64,000 nt of DNA from Rhodococcoides corynebacterioides. Lineage in GTDB: Bacteria > Actinomycetota > Actinomycetes > Mycobacteriales > Mycobacteriaceae. The notes below the pieces were generated by a model. That model ran no database searches. It saw only the letters and a program-made list of their open reading frames with translations, and had not been told where the DNA came from. Both the position numbers and the translations under genes were made by a program. This document shows positions 41,911-51,213 of the stretch, piece after piece (positions within the stretch are counted from its first letter, which is position 1; the number at the start of each line of letters is the position of its first letter). Location of the stretch: NCBI RefSeq assembly GCF_019834675.1, contig NZ_JABUBU010000001.1, forward strand, positions 558,001 to 622,000, written 5' to 3'.

Positions 41911-42102
41911 TCTCGAGTAACCACGCCGTCGGGAATCTGGCACACTGGACCCACTCGTAGCGCCGCCACCCGCGGCGTGACAGCGCGTGGCCACCGCCGC
42001 GCCGCCAGCTCGACACCCGCCGCCAGGGTTACCGATCACCGGCGCGCGCCTCGATGCCGATCACGTCCCGTGTTCCCGTCACGCTTCCGCGAGGAGTTCG
42101 TC

Positions 42103-43290
42103 ATGACCGCTGCGCCCGAATCCGCCGGCACCGCCACCGACATCACCGACGAGGAGATCTTTCTCAGCCATGTCGGCGGCAAGCTCGAGGTGGGGCTCAC
42201 CGCACCCCTCGAGACGGTCCGCGACCTGTCCATCGCGTACACCCCCGGCGTCGCGAAGGTCAGCCGCGCCATCGCCGCCGACCGCGACCTGGTGAACCAG
42301 TACACCTGGACCGAGCGTCTGGTGGTCGTCGTCAGCGACGGCTCCGCGGTGCTGGGACTCGGCGACATCGGCCCGCGGGCGTCCCTGCCGGTGATGGAGG
42401 GCAAGGCCGCGCTGTTCAAGAAGTTCGGCGGGCTCGATTCCATCCCGTTGGTGCTCGACACCAACGACGTCGACGAGATCGTCGAGACCCTCGTGCGCCT
42501 GCGCCCGAGCTTCGGCGCCGTGAACCTCGAGGACATCTCGGCGCCGCGGTGCTTCGAGATCGAGCAGCGGCTCGTCGAGGCCCTCGACTGCCCCGTCATG
42601 CACGACGACCAGCACGGCACGGCCATCGTGGTGCTCGCGGCGTTGCAGGGCGCGGTGCGGGTGCAGGGGCGCGGGCTCGGCGCGCTGCGCGTCGTCATCT
42701 CGGGTGCGGGCGCCGCCGGCGTCGCGTGCGCCAACATTCTGCTGGCCGCGGGCGTGTCCGACGTCGTGGTCCTCGACTCGCGCGGCATCGTCGAGTCCGG
42801 CCGCGACGACCTCACACCCGTCAAGGCCGACCTCGCCGCGCGGACCAACCCGCGGGGTCTGCGCGGCACCACCGCCGACGCGCTCGCGGACGCCGACGTG
42901 TTCGTCGGCGTCTCGGCGGGCACCGTCGCCCACGAGGCGATCGCGTCGATGGCGCCGAATTCCATCGTCTTCGCCCTGTCGAACCCGGACCCGGAGATCC
43001 ACCCGGACGACGCGCGTCGTCACGCGGCGATCGTGGCCACCGGCCGCAGCGACTTCGCCAACCAGATCAACAACGTGCTGGCGTTCCCCGGCGTGTTCCG
43101 CGGTGCCCTGGACGCCGGCGCGCGGCGGATCACCGAGAACATGAAGTTGGCGGCGGCCGGCGCGATCCTGTCCGTCGTGGGCGACGATCTCGCGGCGGAT
43201 CGCATCGTGCCCAGCCCGCTCGACCCGCGGGTGGCACCGGCCGTGGCCGCGGCGGTCGCCGAGGCGGCGCGCCGGGACGGAGTGGTCTGA
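42103..43290 (+). CDS. NAD(P)-dependent malic enzyme
   Basis: A 395-residue short-form malic enzyme converting malate to pyruvate and CO2. SIAYTPGVAKVSRAI holds the catalytic Tyr, LGDIGPRASLPVMEGKA the catalytic Lys region, VNLEDISAPRCFEIE and HDDQHGTAIVVLAA the metal ligands, and ISGAGAAGVACA the dinucleotide fold. It is shorter than the mycobacterial Mez (548 residues). Cofactor choice cannot be decided. GAGGAG lies just upstream of the ATG at 42103. The preceding 190 bases hold no gene. Confidence 0.92.
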   Translation: MTAAPESAGTATDITDEEIFLSHVGGKLEVGLTAPLETVRDLSIAYTPGVAKVSRAIAADRDLVNQYTWTERLVVVVSDGSAVLGLGDIGPRASLPVMEGKAALFKKFGGLDSIPLVLDTNDVDEIVETLVRLRPSFGAVNLEDISAPRCFEIEQRLVEALDCPVMHDDQHGTAIVVLAALQGAVRVQGRGLGALRVVISGAGAAGVACANILLAAGVSDVVVLDSRGIVESGRDDLTPVKADLAARTNPRGLRGTTADALADADVFVGVSAGTVAHEAIASMAPNSIVFALSNPDPEIHPDDARRHAAIVATGRSDFANQINNVLAFPGVFRGALDAGARRITENMKLAAAGAILSVVGDDLAADRIVPSPLDPRVAPAVAAAVAEAARRDGVV

Positions 43291-43303
43291 CCCACCGCGC
43301 CCG

Positions 43304-43326
43304 CCCCGCGCGTCAGATGCGCGGGG
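43304..43326. terminator. Two-way terminator between malic enzyme and osmolyte transporter genes
   Basis: Perfect arms CCCCGCGC and GCGCGGGG around loop GTCAGAT. The loop contains the stop codon of the leftward permease gene (43313-43315). Confidence 0.65.
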
Positions 43327-43993
43327 TGCGGCGCAGTCGGCCGGTGCCCGGCATCGAGGCCCACACGGCCAGCGCCCACAGACCGTCCGCCACGAGGGCG
43401 AGGACGGCGACGAGGATGGCGCCGACCACCACGCGGTCGTAGCTGTACAGCGCGAGACCGTCGAAGATGTAGCGCCCCAGACCGCCGAGGTTGACGAACG
43501 CCGCCACCGTCGCCGTCGCGATGACCTGCAGCGTGGCGTTGCGCAGACCCCCCAGGATCAGCGGCAGTGCCACCGGCACCTCCACCCGGAAGAGCACCTG
43601 GCGTTCCCGCATCCCCATGGCGCGGGCGGCGTCGACCACCGTGGCGGGCGCGTTGGCCACCCCGGCGTAGGTGCCCGCGAGAATCGGCGGGATGCCGAGC
43701 AGGACGAGCGCGAGGATGGGCGGCACCAGTCCGAGGCCCAGCGCCAGCACCGCGAACGTCAGGACACCCAGCGTGGGCAGCGAGCGCAGGCTGTTGACCA
43801 GACCCACGATCACCACCTCGCCGCGACGCCGGTGGCCGACGGCCAGTCCGAGCGGAACCGCGACGGCCGCCGAGATCACGACGGCGAGCAGGCTGTACCA
43901 GGCGTGTTCGAGCAGACGGGTGCCGATGCCGACACCGCCCGACCAGTTGGCGCCGTCGAGGATGTAGGCGACGGCGTCGGAGACGATGCTCAT
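43313..43993 (-). CDS. proZ: Osmolyte ABC transporter permease
   Basis: A 226-residue OpuC/ProW-type permease with about five helices; the EAA loop is VVDAARAMGMRERQVLFRVE. Last gene of proX-proV-proW-proZ; its ATG overlaps the proW stop. With ProW it forms the channel for glycine betaine, proline betaine or related solutes. Confidence 0.87.
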   Translation of the reverse strand: MSIVSDAVAYILDGANWSGGVGIGTRLLEHAWYSLLAVVISAAVAVPLGLAVGHRRRGEVVIVGLVNSLRSLPTLGVLTFAVLALGLGLVPPILALVLLGIPPILAGTYAGVANAPATVVDAARAMGMRERQVLFRVEVPVALPLILGGLRNATLQVIATATVAAFVNLGGLGRYIFDGLALYSYDRVVVGAILVAVLALVADGLWALAVWASMPGTGRLRRTPRI

Positions 43994-44682
43994 GTCGGTT
44001 CTCCCACGGCGGCGCGATCGGTGGTCACCCGGCTACCGCGGCGGCGCCGGCCGGTCCGGGTCCACGGAGTGAGCGCCCGCCCCACCAGGTAGAGCGCCGC
44101 GTCGAAGAACAGCGCCAGGACCACGATCGCGATGATGCCCGCCAGGATCTGGTCGGGGAAGTTGCGCTGGTACCCCTGCGTGAACAGCTGGCCCAGGCCG
44201 CCGATGCCGATCACCGATCCCACCGAGACGAGCGAGATGTTGGTGACGGCGACGACGCGTACGCCGGCGGTCAGCACCGGCAGGGCGAGCGGGAGTTCGA
44301 CCGCCACGGTCCGCCGGAGCCGACCGAAACCCATGGCCGTCGCGGCGTCGACGACCTCGGGCGGGACGGAGTCCAGGGCCTCGGGGACGGCGCGGATGAG
44401 CAGCGCCGTGGAGTACACCGTGAGGGCGATGACGACGTTGAGCGGATCGAGGATCCGCAAGCCCGCGATGAGCGGCACCGTCACGAACAGCGCGAGCGAG
44501 GGGATGGTGAACGCGATGCTGGCGACCACCAGCGTCGACCGCCGCGCCCACCGCGACCCCCGGACGATCGAGCCGACCGGCACCGCGATGACCAGGCCGA
44601 TCAGCAGCGGCAGCAGAGACAGGTAGAGGTGAGTCCGGGTGAGGTCCAGGACCGTGTCGACGTTCTCGATCAGCCAGCGCAT
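43990..44682 (-). CDS. proW: Osmolyte ABC transporter permease
   Basis: A 230-residue permease paralogous to its neighbour, with EAA loop VVDAATAMGFGRLRRTVAVE and SVGSVIGIGGLGQLFTQGYQ typical of OpuCB/ProW. Stop overlaps proZ start; start ATG overlaps the ATPase stop (ATGA). All four genes are thus translationally chained. Confidence 0.87.
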   Translation of the reverse strand: MRWLIENVDTVLDLTRTHLYLSLLPLLIGLVIAVPVGSIVRGSRWARRSTLVVASIAFTIPSLALFVTVPLIAGLRILDPLNVVIALTVYSTALLIRAVPEALDSVPPEVVDAATAMGFGRLRRTVAVELPLALPVLTAGVRVVAVTNISLVSVGSVIGIGGLGQLFTQGYQRNFPDQILAGIIAIVVLALFFDAALYLVGRALTPWTRTGRRRRGSRVTTDRAAVGEPT

Positions 44683-45830
44683 CAGCCGGTGGCCGGCCCG
44701 GACTCGGTGAACGCCCGGCTCCGCTCGCTCGCCTCGGTGTCGCGTTGAGCGGCGAGCACGGCGAGCACCTCGGTGGCGTCGATCCCGCCGAGGACGGACC
44801 CGTCTCGGCGCACGGCGACACCGATGCCGGACGGGGAGGAGATGGCCGCATCCAGCGCCTGGCGCAGATCGCCGCCCTCCGGGAACAGCGACCCGCCGGC
44901 GGCGGTGGACTCGTCGAGCGAGCGACCGGCGCGGACGCCCTCGAGACCGGTCACGTCCATCCAGCCGCGCGGCCGGTCGGCGTCGTCGACCACGAGCACC
45001 CATTCGCTCGGCTCGAGACGCACCTCCGTGGCCGACTCCGCGCGCGTCGTGGCGAGGGGATGCAGCGGCACCGACGACCCGTCGCGGAAGGACAGTCCGC
45101 GGTAACCGCGGTCGCGACCGACGAACGAGGCGACGAAGTCGGTGGCCGGTGACGACAGCACCCGATCCGGCGTGTCGTACTGCTGCAGCACCCCGCCCGT
45201 CCCGAACACCGCGATGCGGTCACCGAGACGGACGGCCTCGTCGATGTCGTGCGTGACGAACACGACGGTCTTCTTCAGCTCCGCCTGCAGGCGGAGCATC
45301 TCGTTCTGGAGGTCCTCCCGCACCACGGGATCGACGGCGCTGAAGGGCTCGTCCATCAACAGGATCGGGGGATCGGCCGCGAGCGCGCGGGCCACGCCGA
45401 CCCGCTGTTGCTGACCACCGGACAGCTGGGCGGGGTAGCGGGTGGCGAGCGCGGCGTCGAGGCCGACCCGCTCGAGCACGGCCATCGCGTCACGACGGGC
45501 CTGCCGACGCGACGTCCCGGTCAGCACCGGCACCGTCGCGACGTTGTCGACGACGGTGCGGTGGGGCAGCAGACCGGCGCTCTGGATGACGTAGCCGATA
45601 CCGCGGCGCAGGGTGACGGGGTCGACGGACGCGACGTCGCGACCGTCCACCTCGATACGACCCGACGACGGGGCGATCATGCGGTTGATCATCCGCATCG
45701 AGGTGGTCTTGCCGCACCCGGACGGGCCGACGAACACCGTGAACGCACCCTCGACGATCTCGAGATCGAGACGGTCGACCGCCGTCGTGCCGTCCGGGAA
45801 CTGCTTGGTGACCCCGTCGAACCGGATCAC
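44682..45830 (-). CDS. proV: Osmolyte ABC transporter ATPase with CBS domains
   Basis: A 382-residue ATPase. Walker [10 protein letters not shown], signature [15 protein letters not shown], Walker [13 protein letters not shown] and VTHDIDEA. The last 120 residues form a CBS-pair-like regulatory region ([36 protein letters not shown]), which in OpuA-type systems senses ionic strength or c-di-AMP. Start GTG overlaps proX stop (GTGA). Confidence 0.9.
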   Translation of the reverse strand: MIRFDGVTKQFPDGTTAVDRLDLEIVEGAFTVFVGPSGCGKTTSMRMINRMIAPSSGRIEVDGRDVASVDPVTLRRGIGYVIQSAGLLPHRTVVDNVATVPVLTGTSRRQARRDAMAVLERVGLDAALATRYPAQLSGGQQQRVGVARALAADPPILLMDEPFSAVDPVVREDLQNEMLRLQAELKKTVVFVTHDIDEAVRLGDRIAVFGTGGVLQQYDTPDRVLSSPATDFVASFVGRDRGYRGLSFRDGSSVPLHPLATTRAESATEVRLEPSEWVLVVDDADRPRGWMDVTGLEGVRAGRSLDESTAAGGSLFPEGGDLRQALDAAISSPSGIGVAVRRDGSVLGGIDATEVLAVLAAQRDTEASERSRAFTESGPATG

Positions 45831-46810
45831 TGGACCGGCTTGTCCAATCCCTGCTCGGCGACCCAGGCGGACGCGGCCGCGGCGGGCTCGGTCTTGTTCT
45901 CGCCGGACACCTCCTGGTTCAGCGCGAGCAACTCGACGGTGGTCAACTTCTCCGACACAGCGTTCAGCACTGCGGTGAGCTTGTCCGAGGCCTTCGACGA
46001 GTTGTAGACCGGAACCACGTTCTGGGCCGGGAAGTTGTTGTCCGGGTCCGCGAGCGCGACCAGGTCGTTCTCGACGATGGCCGGCGTGGTGGTGAAGAGG
46101 TTCGCCGCCGTGATCTCGCCGGAGACCAGCGCCGCCACCGTGGCCGGCCCGCCGCCGTCTGAGATCGGGACGAAGTTGGCCGCGGGGATGTCGACCCCGT
46201 ACTTGTCGCGCAGGCCGGGCAGGCCGACCGGGCGTTCCGCGAACTCCGGCGGTCCGCCGAACCGGACCTCGCCGGCGTAGGGCGCGAGGTCGCTGATGTT
46301 GGTCAGGTTCCACCGCTCCGCGGTCTCCCGCGTGACGACGACGGCGTCCTTGTCCTCGGCCGGAGCCGGGGTGGAGGCGGCCAGGGTGTCCGGCAGCGCC
46401 TCGGTCAGCGCCGCGGAGACCTCGTCCGACGCCGTGGCCGTGGCCTCGGGGTCCAAGTAGAGCAGCAGGTTGCCGGTGTAGTCCGGAATGAGGTCGATCG
46501 AGCCGTCCTGCACCGCCGGGATGTACGCCTCGCGGCTGCCGATGGACAGGCGCGTACTGGCGTCGAATCCGTTGGCGCGCAACGCGTCCGCGTAGATGTT
46601 GGCGATGATCTCGGACTCGGTGAAGTTGGCGGAGCCGACGACGATCGCGTTGGTGTCACCGCCGCTGCCGCCCTCGCCACCACTGCTCAGCGGGTTCGAT
46701 TCACCGCCGCCGCACGCCGACAGAGCCAGCGCGGCGGACGCGACCAGAGCGGTGGTGGCCAGGCGCACCGATCCGCGACGAGGGAGACGGGTGCGACGTG
46801 TCGTGTTCAC
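45827..46810 (-). CDS. proX: Osmolyte-binding lipoprotein
   Basis: A 327-residue OpuCC/ProX-type binding protein. Lipobox LSAC with Cys33, then a Gly/Ser linker. Binding-fold motifs are IVVGSANFTESEI, SREAYIPAVQDGSIDLIPDY, TGNLLLYL and AANLFTTTPAI. The GTG start has minus-strand TACACT six bases upstream. First gene of the leftward proXVWZ operon; divergent from a degenerate paralogue across 110 bases. Confidence 0.88.
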   Translation of the reverse strand: MNTTRRTRLPRRGSVRLATTALVASAALALSACGGGESNPLSSGGEGGSGGDTNAIVVGSANFTESEIIANIYADALRANGFDASTRLSIGSREAYIPAVQDGSIDLIPDYTGNLLLYLDPEATATASDEVSAALTEALPDTLAASTPAPAEDKDAVVVTRETAERWNLTNISDLAPYAGEVRFGGPPEFAERPVGLPGLRDKYGVDIPAANFVPISDGGGPATVAALVSGEITAANLFTTTPAIVENDLVALADPDNNFPAQNVVPVYNSSKASDKLTAVLNAVSEKLTTVELLALNQEVSGENKTEPAAAASAWVAEQGLDKPVQ

Positions 46811-46816
46811 CGGCCG

Positions 46817-46822
46817 AGTGTA
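46817..46822 (-). promoter_or_regulatory. -10 element, proX operon
   Basis: Minus-strand TACACT ends six bases before the GTG of proX, indicating a leaderless operon message. Confidence 0.5.
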
Positions 46823-46880
46823 ACGATAGGCACCGACATGCACAGGCGTCGGCGCATATTCGGCTCGGACGGTCCCGCCG

Positions 46881-46911
46881 GCGGACCGACACGGCGGACC
46901 GACACGGCGGA
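46881..46911. repeat. 13-bp tandem repeat in a leader region
   Basis: GCGGACCGACACG occurs at 46881-46893 and 46894-46906, with a partial GCGGA to 46911 running into the ribosome-binding site of the next gene. It may be a doubled operator or simple slippage. Confidence 0.7.
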
Positions 46912-46920
46912 GGAACACGG

Positions 46921-47775
46921 GTGAAGCGACGGGCAGCGGCGGTGGGCGTCGGCGTCGTGCTGCTGACGGTGTGCGGCACCGGATGCGGCACGGGGGAGCC
47001 GAGCAGCGCCGCGTCCCGCTCGGCTTCGGCCCCGATCACCGTGGCCGACACCGGTTCTCCGGCCGGGACCACCCTCGCCGCGATCTACCGGGCGGCACTG
47101 CTGCGTGGCGGTACCGACGCCGTCGTCGTGCCGACCCGGGACCTGTCCGACGCTCTGGCCGCGCTCGACGACACGCGCGTGTCGCTGCTGCCCGCGTTCT
47201 CCGGTGCCGCACTCGCCCTGCTGAATTCGTCGTCGGACGCGCGGACCGCCGAGGACGTCCACGAGGCGCTCGCCCGATCGCTGCCGGACTGGCTGACGGT
47301 GTCCGATGCCGCCACCGCCGCCGACGACGTCGTGGTGCGCACGTCGGCGCCGGTGACCGGCGCCGCGACCCTGTCCGCGTTCGCACCCGCCTGCGCGGGC
47401 CTGACGGTGACGGTCCCGGGGGAAGCCGGGGAGGGCATCCTGTCCACGCTCGACGACGTCTACGGCTGCCGGTTCGCGGGCACGGTCGATCGGGGCGGGG
47501 ACGTCACGATCGGGCGGGCGGTGACGGCGCCCCTGCCGACGGGCGAGTCCGGAACGGGCACGACCCTGACCGACGATCGCGCGGCCTTCGCCGCGCAGGA
47601 GGTCGCGCCGCTCGTTCGCAAGGGTGCGCTGGACGACGCGGCCGCCGCGGCCCTCGAGACGGTGGCGGGGGAGTTGACCACCGCGGACCTGGCCGCGGCG
47701 ACGCGGCGGGTGGACGCGGGCGAGCCCGCGGACGTCGTCGCGCAGCAGTGGGTGGACGAGGTCGGCGGCCGCTGA
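46921..47775 (+). CDS. Degenerate ProX-like lipoprotein
   Basis: A 284-residue lipoprotein (possible lipobox ending at Cys18 or Cys22). It aligns by eye with the neighbouring ProX: SLLPAFSGAALALL against DLIPDYTGNLLLYL, DDVVVRTSAPVT against DAVVVTRETAER, and GELTTADLAAATRRVDAG against EKLTTVELLALNQEVSGE. Yet the conserved Asp-Tyr of the ligand pocket is Ala-Phe and several aromatic positions are lost. It is a diverged paralogue that may no longer bind the osmolyte. GGAGGA precedes the GTG. Divergent from proX. Confidence 0.65.
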   Translation: MKRRAAAVGVGVVLLTVCGTGCGTGEPSSAASRSASAPITVADTGSPAGTTLAAIYRAALLRGGTDAVVVPTRDLSDALAALDDTRVSLLPAFSGAALALLNSSSDARTAEDVHEALARSLPDWLTVSDAATAADDVVVRTSAPVTGAATLSAFAPACAGLTVTVPGEAGEGILSTLDDVYGCRFAGTVDRGGDVTIGRAVTAPLPTGESGTGTTLTDDRAAFAAQEVAPLVRKGALDDAAAAALETVAGELTTADLAAATRRVDAGEPADVVAQQWVDEVGGR

Positions 47776-47784
47776 CCCGGCGGC

Positions 47785-47800
47785 CCGGCCGTCAGGCCGG
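47785..47800. terminator. Short hairpin between convergent genes
   Basis: CCGGCC-GTCA-GGCCGG; the 4-base loop contains the leftward esterase stop codon (47792-47794). Ten bases after the rightward stop. Short stem, moderate support. Confidence 0.5.
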
Positions 47801-48694
47801 CGTCACGTGCGCTCGGACGAACGCACCGATCTGCCGCACCGCCTCGCGAGCGGGCTCGGTAATCGTGGCCTGCAGATGGGCGACGTGCCACAGGTCGGGA
47901 TAGTCGGTGAGCGTGGTGGGCACGCCGGCCCGTCGCAACGCCTCGACGTACCGCAGCACCTGGGGGCGCAGGATCTCCGCGGTGCCCACGTGCACGAGCG
48001 TCGGGGGGAAGCCCGTCGGGACGCGGTGCGCGGGTGCGTACCCGGGGTCCGCGGGGTCGCCGGCGCCGAGGTAGTCGGCCGCGGATCGTTCGAGCCAGCG
48101 TCGGTCGAGCAGGAGGTCACGATCGGCCGGGAAGTCGCGGTCGGCGGGATCGGTCCACGGTGAGATCAGGACCAGGCAGGCCGGGACGAGACCACGGTCG
48201 ACCAGCGCCGCGGTGACGGCAGCGGCCAGACCGCCGCCGGCGGAATCGCCCACCACGGCGATCGAGGAGAGGTCCCGCCCCTCGGCGACGAGGGCGTCGA
48301 CGACGGCGAGCGCATCCTCGATCGCCGCGGGGTACGGGTGTTCGGGGGCGAGTCGGTAGTCCACCGCGACGACGCGCGTGTCGCTGTCCTGCGCGAGCGT
48401 CGCGGTCAGCGCTCGATGGGTCCGCGGCGATCCGGCGACGTAGGCGCCGCCGTGCAGGTAGAGCACCGTGGTCGGCCGCACGGTGGCGCCGACGGTCACG
48501 TACTCCACCGGGACACCGCCGAGCCGATCGGCCCGCGTGACGGTGCCGTCGGGAAGCGGCAGTCCCGCCGCGAGGACCTCGAGCACACGGCGATGCACCG
48601 CGGTCGGGAGGCGCGGGGACAGGGCGAGACGGAAGATCGCCCCCACTGCCCGCGAGACCACGGGCAGGGGGAGCGACATCGGCGGTACGCGCAC
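47792..48694 (-). CDS. Alpha/beta hydrolase, hormone-sensitive-lipase family
   Basis: A 300-residue esterase. The oxyanion motif HGGAYVAGS, nucleophile elbow GDSAGGGLAAA and the catalytic His in WHVAHLQAT are present, with the acid in the preceding LVHVGTAEILRPQV segment. The family acts on short to medium acyl esters. Start is GTG 48694 (six bases after the SDR stop) or ATG 48679. Third gene of an operon with a Baeyer-Villiger monooxygenase and an SDR, so it may cleave the ester made by the monooxygenase. Confidence 0.87.
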   Translation of the reverse strand: MRVPPMSLPLPVVSRAVGAIFRLALSPRLPTAVHRRVLEVLAAGLPLPDGTVTRADRLGGVPVEYVTVGATVRPTTVLYLHGGAYVAGSPRTHRALTATLAQDSDTRVVAVDYRLAPEHPYPAAIEDALAVVDALVAEGRDLSSIAVVGDSAGGGLAAAVTAALVDRGLVPACLVLISPWTDPADRDFPADRDLLLDRRWLERSAADYLGAGDPADPGYAPAHRVPTGFPPTLVHVGTAEILRPQVLRYVEALRRAGVPTTLTDYPDLWHVAHLQATITEPAREAVRQIGAFVRAHVTPA

Positions 48695-48699
48695 GGGGC

Positions 48700-49533
48700 T
48701 CAGGCGATCGGCTTCGGCATGACGCGACCGGACAGCTTAACCACGATGTCCTGGTAGTGCGGCCCGACGACGCGGACGAGCGCGTCGAGTGCCCGCGCGT
48801 CGGCGCCGATGAGCACGCGGGCCTTGTCCTTCTGCACCCCGGTGAGGATGGTGCGCGCCGCGGCCTCCGGCGAGGTGCGGGCGAGCTTGCGGTCGAAGAA
48901 CTCGGCGACCGATCGCTGGTCGTGGTCCCCGGTGACCGTGGCGTTGCGGGCGATCGCGGTCTTGATGCCTCCCGGGTGCACGCAGGTCACGCGCACGGGG
49001 TGGTGGGCGATGAGCATCTCCTGGCGCAGGGCCTCGGTGAAGCCGCGGACGGCGAACTTCGCCGCGTTGTAGGCGGACTGCGAGGGGATCGCGAGCAGAC
49101 CGAAGAGGCTGGAGACGTTGACGACGTGACCGTCCCCGGACTCGATCAGGTGGGGGAGGAAGGCCTTGGTGCCGTTGACGACGCCCCAGAAATCGACGTC
49201 GAGGATGCGCTCGAAGTCCTTGAACTCGGTGCGCTCCACGTCACCGTGATGCGCGATGCCGGCGTTGTTGTAGATCTGGTTCACCGCACCGAAGTGGCCG
49301 CGCACTGTCTCGGCGTAGTCGAGGACGCTGCCGCGCTCGCTGACGTCGAGGTGATCGCTGCGGACCTCGGCGCCGCGTGCCGTCACAGCGGACACCGTCT
49401 CGGCCAGGCCGACCGAATCGACGTCGGACAGCGCGAGGCGCGCACCGCGCGACGCCAGATCGAGCGCCAGGGCTCGGCCGATGCCCGAGCCCGCGCCCGT
49501 GACGACGGCGACGCGGCCGGAGAATTCGCTCAT
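48700..49533 (-). CDS. Short-chain dehydrogenase/reductase
   Basis: A 277-residue SDR. TGAGSGIGRALA binds the cofactor, NNAG is intact in IYNNAGIAHHG, and the catalytic Ser, Tyr and Lys are in NVSSLFG and SAYNAAKFAV. Substrate unknown. Its ATG overlaps the monooxygenase stop (ATGA). In the operon it could oxidise an alcohol to the ketone used by the monooxygenase. Confidence 0.88.
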   Translation of the reverse strand: MSEFSGRVAVVTGAGSGIGRALALDLASRGARLALSDVDSVGLAETVSAVTARGAEVRSDHLDVSERGSVLDYAETVRGHFGAVNQIYNNAGIAHHGDVERTEFKDFERILDVDFWGVVNGTKAFLPHLIESGDGHVVNVSSLFGLLAIPSQSAYNAAKFAVRGFTEALRQEMLIAHHPVRVTCVHPGGIKTAIARNATVTGDHDQRSVAEFFDRKLARTSPEAAARTILTGVQKDKARVLIGADARALDALVRVVGPHYQDIVVKLSGRVMPKPIA

Positions 49534-51143
49534 CGTGCTGTCGCTTTCGTCGTGAGGTCGGCGGGATCGGTGTCGTTCCGGGTGGTGTCCGGAGCGGGCG
49601 TGCCGAGGGCCGAGGGAGTGGGGTCGGCCTGCGTCGACGCCAGATCGGTCGCGGCCACCGCATCATAGGCCTCGAGGTCGAACTGCTTGGTGATCCGGCG
49701 GAACTCGAAGGTGAAGTCCGGCCACAGCGTGGTGTTGTTGCCGTGCTTGTCCAGGTACCAGGAGGCGCAGCCGCCGGTGAGCCAGACGGACTTGCCCAGC
49801 TTCTGCTGCAGATCGGCGTTGTACCGGTCCTGCACGTCCCGGCGCACCTCGACGACCCCGAGATCGTGGCGTTCCATGGTGTTCAGGGCGTCGATCACGT
49901 AGTTCAGCTGCGACTCGATCATGAACACCATCGAGGTGTGACCGAGGCCCGTGTTGGGGCCGACGAGGAAGAACAGGTTGGGGAAGCCGGCGACGGCGGC
50001 GCCCTTGTATCCCTGCTGGCCACGCTCGTCGAACACCTCGGCGAGCGAACGGCCGTCGCGGCCGAAGATGCCCTGGAAGGTGGGCGAATCGGTGACGTGG
50101 AACCCGGTGGCCACCACCAGGGCGTCGATCTCGCGCTCCGTGCCGTCCTTCGTCACGATGGAGTGCTCGCGCACCTCGGCGATGCCGTCGGTGACCAGGT
50201 CGACGTTGGGACGGCTGAGGGCCGGGTAGTAGTTGTTCGAGATCAACATGCGCTTGCAGCCGATGCGGAAGTTCGGCATGACCTTGCGCCGCAGCTCCGG
50301 GTCGCTGATGCCGCGGGCGATCTGCCGACGCGCGATGAACTCGAAGACCTTCATCAGGGCGGGCGCCTTGGCCAGACCCACGACCTGCGTCTCGCGCGCG
50401 GCGTAGATGCCGGTGCGGGAGAGGCGCTGGAACCCGGGGACGTACTTGAAGGCCGCGCGCTCGAGGGCGGTGTACTCCCGGTCGAGGCGGGGGAGCACCC
50501 ACGGCGCGGTGCGCTGGTAGACGTCGAGGTGGGCGACCTCGGGGGCGATGGCCGGCACGATCTGGATGGCCGACGCGCCGGTGCCGATGACGGCCACGCG
50601 CTTGCCGCGCAGGCTGGTCTCGTGATCCCACTGGGCGGAGTGGAAGATGTCGCCGCGGAAGTCGGTGATGCCGGGGATGTCCGGCAGGTTCGGCTCGCTC
50701 AGCGCGCCGACGGCGGACACCAGCTTCGACGCGGTGAACGCGCCCTGCGTGGTCTCGAGGTCCCACTGCGCCGTGGCCTCGTTCCACCGGGCGGACTCGA
50801 CGTGGCAGTCGAAGACGTGCCGGTCGTACACGCGGTGCTCGCGGGCGACCTTCTCGATGTAGCGCTGGATCTCCGGCTGCCGGGAGAACGAGCGCGTCCA
50901 GTCGGGGTTGAGCGCGAACGAGTACGAGTAGAGGTGCGACGGCACGTCGCAGGCGGCGCCGGGGTAGGTGTTGTCACGCCAGGTGCCGCCGACGTCCGAC
51001 CCACGCTCGAGCACGAGGTAGTTCGAGTTGCCCTGCTGGCTGAGTTTGATCGCAGCGCCCAATCCGGCGAAGCCGCTGCCGATGATGATCGTGTCGACGT
51101 ACCGCGCAGCGACAGCGTCGGTATCTGTTACTGGATGACTCAT
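49530..51143 (-). CDS. Baeyer-Villiger-type flavin monooxygenase
   Basis: A 537-residue FAD/NADPH enzyme. The first Rossmann motif is GSGFAGLG, the Baeyer-Villiger fingerprint F-x-G-x3-H-x3-W is FRGDIFHSAQWD, and the second Rossmann motif is GTGASA. It inserts oxygen next to a carbonyl to give an ester or lactone. A Thr/Pro-rich C-terminal tail of about 40 residues is unusual. Monooxygenase-SDR-esterase content resembles the mymA operon of M. tuberculosis, there controlled by VirS. Start at 51143 has a near-ideal promoter with the -35 inside a palindrome, facing a TetR gene. Confidence 0.9.
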   Translation of the reverse strand: MSHPVTDTDAVAARYVDTIIIGSGFAGLGAAIKLSQQGNSNYLVLERGSDVGGTWRDNTYPGAACDVPSHLYSYSFALNPDWTRSFSRQPEIQRYIEKVAREHRVYDRHVFDCHVESARWNEATAQWDLETTQGAFTASKLVSAVGALSEPNLPDIPGITDFRGDIFHSAQWDHETSLRGKRVAVIGTGASAIQIVPAIAPEVAHLDVYQRTAPWVLPRLDREYTALERAAFKYVPGFQRLSRTGIYAARETQVVGLAKAPALMKVFEFIARRQIARGISDPELRRKVMPNFRIGCKRMLISNNYYPALSRPNVDLVTDGIAEVREHSIVTKDGTEREIDALVVATGFHVTDSPTFQGIFGRDGRSLAEVFDERGQQGYKGAAVAGFPNLFFLVGPNTGLGHTSMVFMIESQLNYVIDALNTMERHDLGVVEVRRDVQDRYNADLQQKLGKSVWLTGGCASWYLDKHGNNTTLWPDFTFEFRRITKQFDLEAYDAVAATDLASTQADPTPSALGTPAPDTTRNDTDPADLTTKATAR

Positions 51144-51150
51144 GCATCGA

Positions 51151-51179
51151 AGATTAGAGGCTTGTTGAGCGATGGTCAA
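51151..51179 (-). promoter_or_regulatory. Promoter of the monooxygenase operon
   Basis: On the minus strand TTGACC (51174-51179), 17 bases, TAATCT (51151-51156), then seven bases to the ATG. This is the best housekeeping-type promoter seen in the window, and its -35 is the left arm of the operator palindrome. Confidence 0.7.
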
Positions 51180-51191
51180 CAGTTGTTGACC
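51174..51191. promoter_or_regulatory. TetR operator palindrome
   Basis: GGTCAACA-GT-TGTTGACC is a perfect inverted repeat (8-bp arms, 2-bp centre) in the 70-base gap between the monooxygenase operon and the divergent TetR gene. It covers the operon's -35 element, so TetR binding should block transcription. Confidence 0.75.
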
Positions 51192-51200
51192 GATATTCAG

Positions 51201-51206
51201 TAGTAT
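51201..51206 (+). promoter_or_regulatory. -10 element, tetR-family gene
   Basis: TAGTAT ends seven bases before the ATG at 51214, favouring that start over the ATG at 51205, which lies inside the hexamer. Confidence 0.5.
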
Positions 51207-51213
51207 GGGCGGC

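Noticed and set aside
41471-42016. Minus-strand frame reading repeated FRRDAxRQ
   Set aside because: The repetition is the 24-bp tandem repeat read antisense; no start signal or homology.
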